A DNA stretch of 54,706 bases from Acinetobacter bouvetii (GCF_902753875.1 NZ_CADDTS010000024.1:1-54706); one strand, 5' to 3'; positions 9,376-18,929 are shown, counted from the stretch's first letter. Notes: a model not told the origin generated them from the letters alone. A program made the numbers and translations.

Positions 9376-10843
9376 TGATACATCCCTGATTCACCACTTG
9401 ATAAACCGCAGCAGGCATCTGATGTGCCTGTACTCCTCGCATGCCGTGTTCAGCAAGTACATCGCCAGCCAAAGCATGCAAGGTCACAATTTCATGCAGC
9501 TGGATTTGCTCAGCAAATTGTGCTTTTAAACTGGCAGTTATGCCAGCCAAAACATCACCCATGCCCCCTGTACCCATACCGGCATTTCCAGCGGTGCAAA
9601 TCCAGAGCCGATCTTGCAAAATTAAACTGCCAGAACCTTTGAGCACCCACTGCCCAGCATATTTTTCCTGAAGTTGATAAATGGCCGCAACCCGGTCAGC
9701 TTCAATGTCTTTTACCGAACTACCTAACAATTTAGCGGCTTCACCCGGATGCGGTGTGGCATAAGTCTGTGCTTTTAATGTTTCAGGATGCTCCGCTAAA
9801 AACCACAGCGCATCAGCATCTAACACCACATGTAAATGTTCGGCTGCATTGATTTTGGGGAACCAGTTAAAATATTGCTGTTCTGACCAGTCATCACGCC
9901 CTAGTCCCATACCAAAGCTAACACTATCGACATGATCCAATAATTGCTGGATTTCGGCTTTGGTTAAAGCATTGATATCACGCAGCATAATATTAGGCGA
10001 GCGCGCTAAAATTGCAGTGTGATGTTTTTCATGACAGACGATAGTGACTTTACCTGCACCTGCACTAAAAGCAGATTCCGCCGCCATCATCACTGCCCCA
10101 CCCATATCTGCATGCCCACCAACAACTAAAACATGACCATACCTACCCTTATGACCAAAAGCCTCACGCTGAGGCAGCGAAATGTAAGTGGGCGAAAGCT
10201 GAGCAAGCGGCTCTAAGGCTGTATCGGGAGGAATCAGGGAAATCACCTCAACCTGCCCTGCAAACTCCTTGCCTTGACCGGTAAATAGTCCTGCCTTTAA
10301 GCCCAGCGCCGTGTAGGTATAATCTGCCTTGATGGCACAAGCTAAAGGTTGGCCCGTGTTGGCTTGTAGACCACTAGGAATATCTATCGCGATTTTCAGG
10401 CCCGTTTCAGCATTTATACTTTGAATAATCTGCTGCCACGTGGAATCGACTTCTCGATTTAAGCCGATGCCGAACAAGGCATCAATATAAGCATCATACT
10501 GTTTTTGAAATACAAACCCCGAATGAATGCTAATTTCAGCATCGACTGCTTCTTGAGCAGCACTGTGTAAATCTTGAGAAGCTCCCAATTCAGCTGCGTA
10601 AATGTCTACATCAAAACCATATTGTTTTAAATATTTGGCGGTGAGATAACCATCTCCGGCATTGTTGCCCTGACCACAACAGACGGCGATATTCTGGATG
10701 TTTTGTTGCTGGAAAATGGGAACCAAGCGCTGCGCAATCGTCCAGGCCACTTGCTGCATTAATGCGTAAGAGCTGTTTTGCTGGGCAAACCAGCGTTGCT
10801 CCCATGCTTGAATACTTTGGCTATGGTAAACTTGACGATGCAT
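9368..10843 (-). CDS. nnr: Bifunctional NAD(P)H-hydrate repair enzyme (epimerase and dehydratase)
   Basis: Nnr repairs hydrated NADH and NADPH: the N-terminal epimerase interconverts R and S hydrates, and the C-terminal kinase-like domain dehydrates the S form using ADP or ATP. The 491 residues contain both parts. Residues 1-215 hold the YjeF_N domain with CCGQGNNAGDGYL. Residues 225-491 hold the YjeF_C domain with HKGRYGHVLVVGGH, DADALW, TPHPGEAAKLLG and the nucleotide-binding NAGMGTGGMGDVLAG. The start has AAGGGAAG nearby. The start codon lies only 23 bases from the divergent queG start. Confidence 0.96.
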   Translation of the reverse strand: MHRQVYHSQSIQAWEQRWFAQQNSSYALMQQVAWTIAQRLVPIFQQQNIQNIAVCCGQGNNAGDGYLTAKYLKQYGFDVDIYAAELGASQDLHSAAQEAVDAEISIHSGFVFQKQYDAYIDALFGIGLNREVDSTWQQIIQSINAETGLKIAIDIPSGLQANTGQPLACAIKADYTYTALGLKAGLFTGQGKEFAGQVEVISLIPPDTALEPLAQLSPTYISLPQREAFGHKGRYGHVLVVGGHADMGGAVMMAAESAFSAGAGKVTIVCHEKHHTAILARSPNIMLRDINALTKAEIQQLLDHVDSVSFGMGLGRDDWSEQQYFNWFPKINAAEHLHVVLDADALWFLAEHPETLKAQTYATPHPGEAAKLLGSSVKDIEADRVAAIYQLQEKYAGQWVLKGSGSLILQDRLWICTAGNAGMGTGGMGDVLAGITASLKAQFAEQIQLHEIVTLHALAGDVLAEHGMRGVQAHQMPAAVYQVVNQGCINE

Positions 10844-10866
10844 TATTCTTCCCTTTTTATATCATT

Positions 10867-11961
10867 ATGGCTTCATCCACACTGTCACAAAAAATTCCTT
10901 TAGATCAAGACGATCCTGAAGCGCTAAAAGCGTGGATTAAAGCACAGGCGTTGCAACTTGGCTTTAGTGATTGTGTCATTGCCAAACCGGATGCTCAAGA
11001 AGAATTGCCACGTTTTCAAGAATATTTAAAGCGTGGCTACCATGGTGACATGAAATTTCTGGAAGAAAATCTGGAAAAACGTGCCGATCCAACCTTACTG
11101 GTTCCCGGTACCAAAAGCATCATCTGTGTACGGATGAACTATCTGGTGGAAACACCCAAGCCGCGTTATGTTCCCGACGAACCGAATGCTGCCATTATTG
11201 CGCGCTATGCGCGTGGCCGTGATTACCATAAAACCATGCGCGGTCGTCTTAAAACTTTAGCCAATAAAATTCGGGAAAAAGTGGGAGATTTTGAATCCCG
11301 CCCCTTTGCCGATTCGGCGCCTGTATTTGAAAAATCGTTGGCCGAAAATGCTGGTATGGGCTGGACAGGAAAACACACCTTACTGATCCATAAAAAATCA
11401 GGTTCGTTTTTTGTTTTGGGTGAACTGTTTACCTCACTTGAACTGCCTTTTGACAGTCCTGCGACTAAGCACTGCGGATCATGCACAGCCTGTATTGATA
11501 TTTGCCCCACTCAGGCCATAGTTGAGCCTTATATGCTGGATGCACGTAAATGTATTGCTTATCTGACCATTGAATATCAAGGCATCATTCCTGAAGAGTT
11601 ACGTCGTGGCATTGGTAATCGTGTTTTTGGCTGTGATGATTGTCAGCTGATTTGTCCATGGAACAGTTTTGCCAAAAAAACCAGCATTGAAGATTTTAAT
11701 CCGCGTCATGGTCTGGATCAGGTCACTTTATTAGACTTATGGCATTGGGATGAAAGTACCTTTTTAGCCAATACTGAAGGTAGTCCATTACGGCGTACCG
11801 GTTACCAAAATTTTATACGTAATATCGCTATTGGCTTGGGCAATGCGCCCTTTTCTACTGAAATTATTGAAACTTTAAAGCAGACTCGCGACCAGCATGA
11901 TGAGATTGTGCAAGTCCATATTGACTGGGCTATTCGCGAACAACAAGCGAAATTCAGTTGA
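10867..11961 (+). CDS. queG: Epoxyqueuosine reductase QueG
   Basis: QueG carries out the last step of queuosine tRNA modification, reducing epoxyqueuosine to queuosine with cobalamin and two [4Fe-4S] clusters. From ATG 10867 the protein has 364 residues, the usual size; an upstream in-frame ATG at 10762 lies inside nnr and is rejected. Seen: DCVIAKPD and the RYARGRDYHK segment near the N-terminus, ENAGMGWTGKHTLL in the middle, and the two cluster motifs CGSCTACIDICP (about residues 202-213) and CDDCQLICPWN (about 255-265). The ribosome site is poor and the leader short, so leaderless translation is possible. It is divergent from nnr. Confidence 0.95.
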   Translation: MASSTLSQKIPLDQDDPEALKAWIKAQALQLGFSDCVIAKPDAQEELPRFQEYLKRGYHGDMKFLEENLEKRADPTLLVPGTKSIICVRMNYLVETPKPRYVPDEPNAAIIARYARGRDYHKTMRGRLKTLANKIREKVGDFESRPFADSAPVFEKSLAENAGMGWTGKHTLLIHKKSGSFFVLGELFTSLELPFDSPATKHCGSCTACIDICPTQAIVEPYMLDARKCIAYLTIEYQGIIPEELRRGIGNRVFGCDDCQLICPWNSFAKKTSIEDFNPRHGLDQVTLLDLWHWDESTFLANTEGSPLRRTGYQNFIRNIAIGLGNAPFSTEIIETLKQTRDQHDEIVQVHIDWAIREQQAKFS

Positions 11962-12265
11962 ATATCAACCCTGAACAAATAAGTAACTTCCTCAATTTTG
12001 GATTTCCAGATCCTGACAAAGTTTTGCCTTTAGAAAAAACTTAACTCCAAGATCAAGGCAATTTTAAAAATATCACAAAAAAACTTTGCAGGGATATTTA
12101 CAAGAAATGGCTGCAGTTTGCAATCAAATATACAATCTTACAATCACTTTAAATTTTAAAAATTAATCGTTAGATACTATAATATTTGGTCGTTTATGCC
12201 TTTGGATTTGGCATAAATTATGTATGATGAATAGCAATAACGAAGATGATTATGGAATTTCACTC
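11962..12265. other. Intergenic region upstream of bioB
   Basis: About 300 bases. An open stretch begins at TTG 11958, overlapping the queG stop, and could encode 28 residues ending at 12044, but no ribosome site supports it. The rest is AT-rich and holds the bioB promoter and an inverted repeat at 12195-12215. Confidence 0.4.
12195..12215. promoter_or_regulatory. Inverted repeat upstream of bioB, operator candidate
   Basis: TATGCC (12195-12200) and GGCATA (12210-12215) face each other across a 9-base T-rich spacer, about 50 bases before the chosen bioB start. The arrangement suits binding of a dimeric repressor. The regulator is not identified. Confidence 0.35.
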
Positions 12266-13255
12266 ATGAATGTACGTAATGACTGGACACGAAAAGAAAT
12301 TCAGGATTTATACAACCAGCCTTTTTTAGATCTGGTTTTTGAAGCACAACGCATTCATCGTGAAAACTTTGACCCGAATACGATTCAAGTCAGCACCTTG
12401 CTTTCCATTAAAACCGGCAAATGCCCTGAAGATTGTAAATATTGCTCGCAATCAGCACATTACGACTCAAAACTTGAAGCTGAAAAACGCATTGCCGTGG
12501 ATAAAGTAATTCAGGAAGCCAAGGAAGCTTTGGCTTCGGGTTCATCGCGTTTTTGTATGGGTGCAGCCTGGCGCAATCCGCACGAACGCGATATGCCTTA
12601 TGTGCTGGAAATGGTGCGTGAAGTGAAGTCACTGGGTTTGGAAACCTGCATGACTTTAGGCATGCTCAATCAGTCGCAAGCAGAACGCTTAAAAGATGCA
12701 GGTTTAGATTATTACAACCATAATCTGGACACTTCCCGCGAATACTATTCCAATGTCATCAGCACCCGTACCTTTGATGACCGTTTAAATACTTTAGATT
12801 TTGTCCGTCAAGCCGGTATGAAAGTATGTAGTGGCGGAATTGTCGGTTTAGGCGAAAGTAGCCAGGACCGCATTGGTTTATTGCACGAGTTAGCCACTTT
12901 AGCGATTCATCCTGAATCGGTACCTATTAACATGCTGGTGCCGATTGAAGGTACACCACTTGCTGATGTGGAAAAACTGGATGTGACTGAATGGATTCGC
13001 ACTATTGCGGTTGCACGAATTATTATGCCTAAGAGTTATATTCGCCTGTCTGCCGGCCGCGAATCTTTATCGGATTCCGATCAGGCGCTGGCATTTATGG
13101 CAGGTGCCAACTCACTGTTCTCTGGCGAGAAACTTTTGACCACTCCAAACGCCGGTGAAGGCAGAGACAAACAGCTGTTTGACAAATTAGGCTTAATTGC
13201 TGAAAAAGCAAAACCTACCGTCAAAGAACTTTCGGTCGATGCCATGGCAAGCTAA
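12266..13255 (+). CDS. bioB: Biotin synthase
   Basis: BioB is the radical-SAM enzyme that inserts sulfur into dethiobiotin. The start at ATG 12266 ([12 protein letters not shown]) gives 329 residues and fits the family's usual N-terminus; an upstream in-frame ATG at 12224 would add 14 residues and cannot be excluded. The radical-SAM cluster motif CPEDCKYC lies at residues 53-60, followed by [10 protein letters not shown]. The [29 protein letters not shown] and [13 protein letters not shown] motifs also match, with the auxiliary-cluster Cys residues present. No other biotin gene is adjacent. A strong terminator follows. Confidence 0.96.
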   Translation: MNVRNDWTRKEIQDLYNQPFLDLVFEAQRIHRENFDPNTIQVSTLLSIKTGKCPEDCKYCSQSAHYDSKLEAEKRIAVDKVIQEAKEALASGSSRFCMGAAWRNPHERDMPYVLEMVREVKSLGLETCMTLGMLNQSQAERLKDAGLDYYNHNLDTSREYYSNVISTRTFDDRLNTLDFVRQAGMKVCSGGIVGLGESSQDRIGLLHELATLAIHPESVPINMLVPIEGTPLADVEKLDVTEWIRTIAVARIIMPKSYIRLSAGRESLSDSDQALAFMAGANSLFSGEKLLTTPNAGEGRDKQLFDKLGLIAEKAKPTVKELSVDAMAS

Positions 13256-13268
13256 GCTAACCCATGTC

Positions 13269-13294
13269 AAAAAAGCCCATCTGGGCTTTTTTTT
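13269..13294 (+). terminator. Intrinsic terminator of bioB
   Basis: AAAAGCCCA (13271-13279) pairs with TGGGCTTTT (13282-13290), followed by a T-run. It may also end the convergent small gene. Confidence 0.85.
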
Positions 13295-13296
13295 AT

Positions 13297-13551
13297 TTAA
13301 ATCGAGGTAATTAGAATGCCATAACGCGCATTCAGATAATTTCCTACACGAATAGTATCTGCACCATTGGCATGGTAAACCACCAGCTCTTTTGTAAATG
13401 CATCATAACTAAAAGAATCAAAACAATCTTGATGATTGCTTAACCAGACCAAGGTGTCTGCCAATTGATCCGTGACAATGTAAGTATCTGCTGTAAAATC
13501 GGCATTCATAGGTACAATTTCAAGCCATTTTATATATTCGTATTGTAACAT
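13297..13551 (-). CDS. Hypothetical protein (84 aa)
   Basis: A small soluble acidic protein with no signal peptide. It has a mix of helix and strand predictions and a strand-rich C-terminal part (KELVVYHANGADTIRVGNYLNARYGILITSI). Two starts are possible: residue 1 at 13551 or Met15 (MNADFTADTY); neither has a strong ribosome site. It converges on bioB and faces away from the fimbrial operon. The family is not recognised. The translation has normal codon use and balanced composition, so it is likely a real gene. Confidence 0.6.
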   Translation of the reverse strand: MLQYEYIKWLEIVPMNADFTADTYIVTDQLADTLVWLSNHQDCFDSFSYDAFTKELVVYHANGADTIRVGNYLNARYGILITSI

Positions 13552-13844
13552 TTTTATCTTTTTTGCAATTTTTTTTGTAAATTTACAAAAAATTTTTACG
13601 TGATTTTTCTTATGTTATTTTTTAGTAGTTTTACTTTAAATTAAAATTAAATATTTATTTTATTTTAATTATTATTCATTCAAAAAGTTTTATTTTTTTC
13701 AGTTTTTTGACCTTTACCGGGCTCTATAAAATTTTGCATTTTTTATTTTTTTTGTGAACCAGTTTACATTTTTTACTTTTAAGAATAATCTTCGCCTTAC
13801 CAAGCTGGTCAACAAAAAAATATTCTCCCGACAGAGTTAACACC
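13552..13844. other. Very AT-rich upstream region of the fimbrial locus
   Basis: About 290 bases dominated by long T and A runs, upstream of the major fimbrial subunit. Such tracts are typical of curved, H-NS-bound promoter regions in gammaproteobacteria. No invertible-element repeats of the fimS type were seen. It should contain the fimbrial promoter. Confidence 0.4.
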
Positions 13845-14381
13845 ATGAAAAAATTTGCATTAATCGCTGCTCTTCCTGTACTTGCTATCGCTCACGCAAA
13901 CGCTGCCGATGGCACAATTACCATCAATGGCCTGATTACAGATAAGACTTGTAATATTGTCAATAATGGGGGTAAAGACTTTACTGTAAATTTGCCTACA
14001 GTTTCAAAACAAACATTGGCAAATCCCGGTCAAGTGGCTGGTCGCACGCCATTTACCATCAAACTAGCAAACTGTTCTGAAGGTAAAGTTGCAACTTACT
14101 TCGAACCTGGTGCAACAGTTGATGTTAACTCTGGCCGTTTAAAAAATCAGGATGCAGCTGGTGCTCAAAACGTACAAATTCAATTATTGGGTGCAAATAA
14201 CCAATTTCTTCCAATTACTGCAACAACTGGTGCAAACGGTGCTCAAGCAAACTCTCAATGGGTTGACGTTGCCAAAGGTGGCAGTGCAGACTTGAACTAC
14301 TATAGCGAATACTATGCTACTGGTACTGCTAGTGCGGGTAAAGTGACAACTTCTGTTCAATATACAATCATTTACCAATAA
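13845..14381 (+). CDS. Type 1-like major fimbrial subunit
   Basis: This is a chaperone-usher pilin of 178 residues. A Sec signal peptide (residues 1-20, ending AHANA) precedes a FimA-like immunoglobulin fold. The donor strand region and first Cys (DGTITINGLITDKTC, Cys36) pair with Cys77 (KLANCSEG). The C-terminal beta strand (TTSVQYTIIYQ) has the alternating hydrophobics and penultimate Tyr recognised by chaperones. As the first gene of the locus, followed by a strong terminator that probably permits partial read-through, it is expected to be made in excess as the shaft subunit. The receptor or surface target of the fimbria is unknown. Confidence 0.93.
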   Translation: MKKFALIAALPVLAIAHANAADGTITINGLITDKTCNIVNNGGKDFTVNLPTVSKQTLANPGQVAGRTPFTIKLANCSEGKVATYFEPGATVDVNSGRLKNQDAAGAQNVQIQLLGANNQFLPITATTGANGAQANSQWVDVAKGGSADLNYYSEYYATGTASAGKVTTSVQYTIIYQ

Positions 14382-14398
14382 GTACTGGTTCAATCTAC

Positions 14399-14432
14399 GA
14401 GTTAAGTTGAATATTCAACTTAACTCTTTTTT
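14399..14432 (+). terminator. Attenuating terminator after the major fimbrial subunit
   Basis: Positions 14399-14426 form a perfect 28-base palindrome (14-bp half-sites, GAGTTAAGTTGAAT and its complement), followed by six T residues at 14427-14432. It sits between the major subunit and the chaperone gene in an otherwise co-directional locus, where partial termination would lower expression of chaperone, usher and adhesin. Confidence 0.85.
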
Positions 14433-14453
14433 GTTTTTCACTGGATAACTTAA

Positions 14454-15188
14454 ATGATTAATCAACTATCTTTTTGGAAAAAATGCGTTATCGCTGCGGT
14501 ACTGCCGCTTAGCGCTGCCCATGCTGAAATTGTCATTCATGGCACACGTGTTATTTACCCTTCAGATGCCCGAGAAATCACTTTACAAGTCAGCAACAGC
14601 GGGGAAAAACCATCATTGGTTCAAGCCTGGATTGATAATGGCGATGCACAAAGCACCCCAGATCAAAGCAAAGTCCCATTTATGATTACCCCGCCAATTT
14701 CTCGTGTTGACCCGAATAAAGGACAATCACTCAGAATTACAGCCTTACCCAAGGCGGCGCAGTTAAGTCAAACTCAGGAAACATTGTACTGGTTAAATGT
14801 TTTAGACATTCCACCCAAACCGACAAGCAAAAATCAAAAAGCAGAAGATTCTGATAACTTTTTACAATTGGCTATTCGTTCACGCATTAAATTCTTTTAT
14901 CGCCCAAGCGGAATTAAAGAAAATGTTGAACAAGCGCCTGAAAAATTGCAATGGAAAATTCAGGACAATAGCATTGAGGTCAAGAACCCAACCCCTTTTC
15001 ACATCACATTAACCTCAGTGTTACAGCAACAAGGCACACAGCGTATTGATGTACTCCCTGAAGGACTGATGCTAAAACCTTTTAGCAGTGAAAAAATCAT
15101 TTTAAAAACAGCAAATTCTCAAAAAATGACTTTTACCACCATCAATGACTTTGGCGGTCGTATAGAATATTCGATTAAACCGTTATAA
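14454..15188 (+). CDS. Periplasmic fimbrial chaperone (PapD family)
   Basis: The chaperone binds fimbrial subunits in the periplasm by donor-strand complementation and hands them to the usher. The 244 residues begin with a signal peptide (1-24, LPLSAAHA). The mature protein starts with EIVIHGTRVIYPSDAREITLQVSN, the classic first strand with the conserved Arg, and continues with the ISRVDPNKGQSLRI stretch and the LYWLNVLDIPP signature. A C-terminal second Ig domain includes KNPTPFHITL. Length and motifs match PapD/FimC chaperones. It lies between the major subunit and the usher in the same direction. Confidence 0.94.
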   Translation: MINQLSFWKKCVIAAVLPLSAAHAEIVIHGTRVIYPSDAREITLQVSNSGEKPSLVQAWIDNGDAQSTPDQSKVPFMITPPISRVDPNKGQSLRITALPKAAQLSQTQETLYWLNVLDIPPKPTSKNQKAEDSDNFLQLAIRSRIKFFYRPSGIKENVEQAPEKLQWKIQDNSIEVKNPTPFHITLTSVLQQQGTQRIDVLPEGLMLKPFSSEKIILKTANSQKMTFTTINDFGGRIEYSIKPL

Positions 15189-15252
15189 AGCATTTATAAA
15201 TAAGCAGAATATCACTGCATTTACAGCACTACTGCATTTACAGGCAGGAATT

Positions 15253-17796
15253 ATGTATAGACCACACCATATCCTCAATTGGCAGACTATTCGTTGCTTT
15301 GTCGCCTATGGTGTACTGACTTTCACCGTTCCAATTTCTACCCATGCTTTAGAAGATATCTTGGTCAGCACTCAAGAGGCCGAATTTGACTCGACTTTCT
15401 TGATTGGCGATGCGAAAAAAATTGATATTGACCGCTTTAAATATGGAAATCCTATTCTGGCGGGCGAATACAGTGTTGATATTTATGTTAATGGCAACTG
15501 GTTTGGCAAACGCCATCTCATTTTCACATCGAGTAACAATAAAGAAAATGCCTATACCTGCTTTACTGCGCCGAAATTGCTGGAATTTGGTGTAAAACAG
15601 GAATTGCTGCAACATAAAAATTCAGACTTGAATTCGCCAAGCTGCCTTAGTATCGAACAATGGATCGATCAGGCCAGCTATGAATTTGATACATCCAAAC
15701 TGCGCCTGGATATTTCCATCCCTCAAGTGGCCATTGAAAAAAATGCACAAGGTTATGTTGACCCGAGTGTCTGGGATCGTGGAATTAACGCAGGATTTTT
15801 ATCCTATAATGCCAGTGTCTATACTACTATCGATAAATTTCAAGATCATCAACAACGTACAAATGCATTTACTTCGATCAATGCCGGAGCCAATTTATGG
15901 GGCTGGCAATTGCGTCACAACGGTCAATGGCAATGGCAGGAACAAACGGAAAATCAGGCTCAGTCATCCAGCTATGAAGTGATTAATAGTTATCTACAAC
16001 GCGCCTTTCCCCAATATCGTGGCGTCCTGACCTTAGGCGATCACTTTACGGATGGTGAAATTTTCGATTCATTCGGTTACCGAGGCATCGATTTCACCAG
16101 TGATGACCGCATGCTTCCGAATAGCATGATTGGCTATGCTCCTCGGATTCGAGGCAATGCCAAATCCAATGCAAAAGTTGAAATACGTCAGCAGGGGCAA
16201 TTAATTTATCAAACCAGTGTTGCAGCCGGTAATTTTGAAATTAATGATCTCTATCCCACCGGGTTTGGGGGTGAGCTTGAAGTTTCGGTTATTGAGGCGA
16301 ATGGCGAGATTCAGCGTTTTTCCGTACCTTATTCTTCGGTTGTGCAAATGCTTCGTCCCGGATTAAGTCGTTATTCCCTGACTGCAGGACAATTTCGTGA
16401 TCAAGACCTGAATTCGAATCCCTGGATTGTGCAAGCAAAATATCAACGCGGTTTAAACAATTACCTGACAGCTTATGGCGGTATTCAAGCCACAGAGCGT
16501 TATTCAGCGGTGAGCCTGGGAAGTGCTTTTGCCACTCCTATTGGTGCAGTTGCTTTGGATGTCACCCAGTCCAATATGCATTTTGACCATAGACCAAGTG
16601 CTTCGGGTCAGAGTTACCGCATCAGTTACAGCAAACTCATTAGTTCTACAGATACCAATTTCACCTTGGCAGCTTATCGTTATTCAACAGAAAATTTCTT
16701 TAAATTACGTGAAGCACTTATCTCTCAGGAACTAGATGAAAAAAGTATTAGCGCCGAATCTATAGGTAAACAGCGTAGCGAATTCCAGATTACCCTAAAT
16801 CAGGGCTTGCCTCTGGGCTGGGGAAATATTTATGCATTGGGTTCATTAGTAGATTACTGGAATCGCAATGAAACCACACGCCAGTATCAATTAGGCTACA
16901 GCAACAACTGGGGACAACTCAGCTACTCTATTTCTGCAATAAAAAAACAGGTCGAAAACGGCATCAGCAAACAGAACCATGATGACACTGAATATATGCT
17001 GAGTCTTTCCATACCACTCAGCTTTAAAAAACATGCCATCAATATCACTTCCATGAGCACTAAAAATAACCAGACCTTAGGTCTCAACGGTACTTTCAAT
17101 GAACGTTTGAGCTATGGTGCAACTGCATCGGGTGAATTTGGTCAGGCTCCGAGCTTAAATATCAATGCTCAATATCGTACTGATGCCATTAGCTTGGGTG
17201 GGGCTTATAGTTATTCAAATACTTTTGAACAAATCATGTTGAATGCTCGCGGTAATATTGTGGCGCATAAAAAAGGCTTTTTATTCGGGCCAGATCAGGG
17301 ACAAACCATGGTTTTGGTTTATGCACCTGATGCTAGAGGGGCCAAAGTCAATAATGGCGTAGGACTCAATATCAATAAAGCAGGCTATGCCGTTGTGCCC
17401 TATGTCACTCCCTATCGCTTGAATGATATTAGTCTAGATCCGCAAAATATGTCTGCAAATGTCGAACTGGAAGAAAGCAGCCAGCGTATTGCGCCATTTG
17501 CCGGTGCGATTGCACAGGTTAATTTTGCCACCAAATCTGGTAAAGCTATTTATATTCAAAGCACTCAGACCAATGGTACTGCGCTGCCTTTTGCATCGGA
17601 TGTTTATGACAGCCAGGGACAAAATATAGGAATGGTCGCTCAAGGTAGTCTGGTCTATTTACGTAGCAATGTTCTAAGTGATCGTATCCAGATTAAATGG
17701 GGCGAAGCAGAAGATCAGCAATGTCATATTCAATATGACCTATCCAACCTGCCTAAAGATCAACATATTTTAATGATGGAGGCGATATGCCAGTAA
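15253..17796 (+). CDS. Outer-membrane fimbrial usher
   Basis: The usher forms the outer-membrane pore through which the fimbria is polymerised and secreted. The 847 residues begin with a signal peptide (about 1-33, THALEDI). Visible domains: the N-terminal chaperone-docking domain (FDSTFLIGDAKKIDIDRFKYGN, EYSVDIYVNGNWFGK), the 24-strand barrel with a plug near residues 230-330 (PQYRGVLTLGDHFTDGEIFDSFGYRG, GYAPRIRGNAKSNAKVEI), and C-terminal domains from about residue 680 (GFLFGPDQGQTMVLVYAPDARGAKV). Length is normal for FimD/PapC. The stop overlaps the adhesin gene start by 10 bases. Confidence 0.95.
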   Translation: MYRPHHILNWQTIRCFVAYGVLTFTVPISTHALEDILVSTQEAEFDSTFLIGDAKKIDIDRFKYGNPILAGEYSVDIYVNGNWFGKRHLIFTSSNNKENAYTCFTAPKLLEFGVKQELLQHKNSDLNSPSCLSIEQWIDQASYEFDTSKLRLDISIPQVAIEKNAQGYVDPSVWDRGINAGFLSYNASVYTTIDKFQDHQQRTNAFTSINAGANLWGWQLRHNGQWQWQEQTENQAQSSSYEVINSYLQRAFPQYRGVLTLGDHFTDGEIFDSFGYRGIDFTSDDRMLPNSMIGYAPRIRGNAKSNAKVEIRQQGQLIYQTSVAAGNFEINDLYPTGFGGELEVSVIEANGEIQRFSVPYSSVVQMLRPGLSRYSLTAGQFRDQDLNSNPWIVQAKYQRGLNNYLTAYGGIQATERYSAVSLGSAFATPIGAVALDVTQSNMHFDHRPSASGQSYRISYSKLISSTDTNFTLAAYRYSTENFFKLREALISQELDEKSISAESIGKQRSEFQITLNQGLPLGWGNIYALGSLVDYWNRNETTRQYQLGYSNNWGQLSYSISAIKKQVENGISKQNHDDTEYMLSLSIPLSFKKHAINITSMSTKNNQTLGLNGTFNERLSYGATASGEFGQAPSLNINAQYRTDAISLGGAYSYSNTFEQIMLNARGNIVAHKKGFLFGPDQGQTMVLVYAPDARGAKVNNGVGLNINKAGYAVVPYVTPYRLNDISLDPQNMSANVELEESSQRIAPFAGAIAQVNFATKSGKAIYIQSTQTNGTALPFASDVYDSQGQNIGMVAQGSLVYLRSNVLSDRIQIKWGEAEDQQCHIQYDLSNLPKDQHILMMEAICQ

Positions 17797-18815
17797 ATTA
17801 CAGTTTTTTCAGTAGCATACTGTTTTTTAGCTTGGGATTTGGCATATCGCAGCACAGCGCGGCATCATGTATGGATACCACTCTAGGCTGGGCAAGTCTG
17901 ACTTCTGTTGATGTGAATATGGCCGTCGGGCGTGTCGTCGTCAAACCGTCGGATGCGGTGGGCACCATCTTACGTAAAGCCACCTTCCCTATTGTGCCGA
18001 ATAATTCAAGAATTCGTTGTACCTCATATTCCGACAAGATTTATGCCGATCTTAAACAAGGCTATTCTTTAAGCCCTTTAGGACAAAATATTTATAATAC
18101 CAATATCCCCGGTATTGGTATTCGTTTATATCGGGAAGCAGAAGATAGTGAAAATTTCTCAGGCTACTACCCTTATCAAAAAAACCTCACCCCTTTAACT
18201 CAATATGGCTTAGGGCAAGGCTATTTTGTAGTAGAAATTATTAAGACCTTAAATAATTCAGGTTCTGGCAATCTGGTTCCTGGTCTATATAGCAGCTATT
18301 ATGTTTCTGGTTTTGAAAACAAGCCGCTATTAACCAGTACCGTTTATGGCAATGCCATTACCATTGCCTCTTCTTCTTGTGAAATTCAAGGCAACATCAA
18401 TAAAACCATTACCTTACCCACGGTCAAAAAATCTGACTTTAATGGTGTTGGCAGTACCCAAGGCGAAACAACCTTTGATATTGGTATTTTGTGTAATGGT
18501 GGCAGTAACAATACGGGCGTCAATGTGGAAAGTAAAATTGGACTCAGCTTTGATTATCCCGCAGAGACAAACACCGACAATGTCTTGGCCAATACGGCCA
18601 CTAATGCAAAAGCCAATGGTGTTGGAGTTCAGCTGTTAATGAGTGATCAAAACAAAGTGATTAGCAAAGGTGAAAAATTGAATATCGGCAATGTAAATTC
18701 CAACCAAACTCGTCAATATAATCTGCCAATGAAAGCACGCTATTATCAATCTAATGCCAATATTTCAGCAGGAACCGTAAAAGCCATGGCAACCATCACA
18801 ATTAACTATGATTAA
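17787..18815 (+). CDS. Fimbrial tip adhesin, two-domain
   Basis: This 342-residue secreted protein starts inside the usher gene's end (10-base overlap) with GGAGG as ribosome site. A signal peptide (about residues 1-26) is followed by an N-terminal domain of about 170 residues with no recognised motif, the usual place of the receptor-binding domain in FimH-like adhesins. A C-terminal pilin domain follows from about residue 190 (SSCEIQGNINKTITLPTVKKSDFNGVGS, FDIGILCNGG, ending TVKAMATITINYD), including a Cys pair and the chaperone-binding last strand. Position as the last large gene of the operon supports the tip-adhesin call. The ligand is unknown. Confidence 0.88.
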   Translation: MPVNYSFFSSILFFSLGFGISQHSAASCMDTTLGWASLTSVDVNMAVGRVVVKPSDAVGTILRKATFPIVPNNSRIRCTSYSDKIYADLKQGYSLSPLGQNIYNTNIPGIGIRLYREAEDSENFSGYYPYQKNLTPLTQYGLGQGYFVVEIIKTLNNSGSGNLVPGLYSSYYVSGFENKPLLTSTVYGNAITIASSSCEIQGNINKTITLPTVKKSDFNGVGSTQGETTFDIGILCNGGSNNTGVNVESKIGLSFDYPAETNTDNVLANTATNAKANGVGVQLLMSDQNKVISKGEKLNIGNVNSNQTRQYNLPMKARYYQSNANISAGTVKAMATITINYD

Positions 18816-18929
18816 TTGATAAAAGTCACACTTATAATTAATTCTTATATAAACTCTAAAAAAACTTGATTTCAATAATATAGAAGAGTATTTATTTAAC
18901 TGTAGAGCATCTCTATTAGGGGAAACGAG

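Noticed and set aside
13552..13844. fimS-like invertible promoter for the fimbriae
   Set aside because: No inverted repeats flanking the AT-rich promoter region and no recombinase gene nearby.
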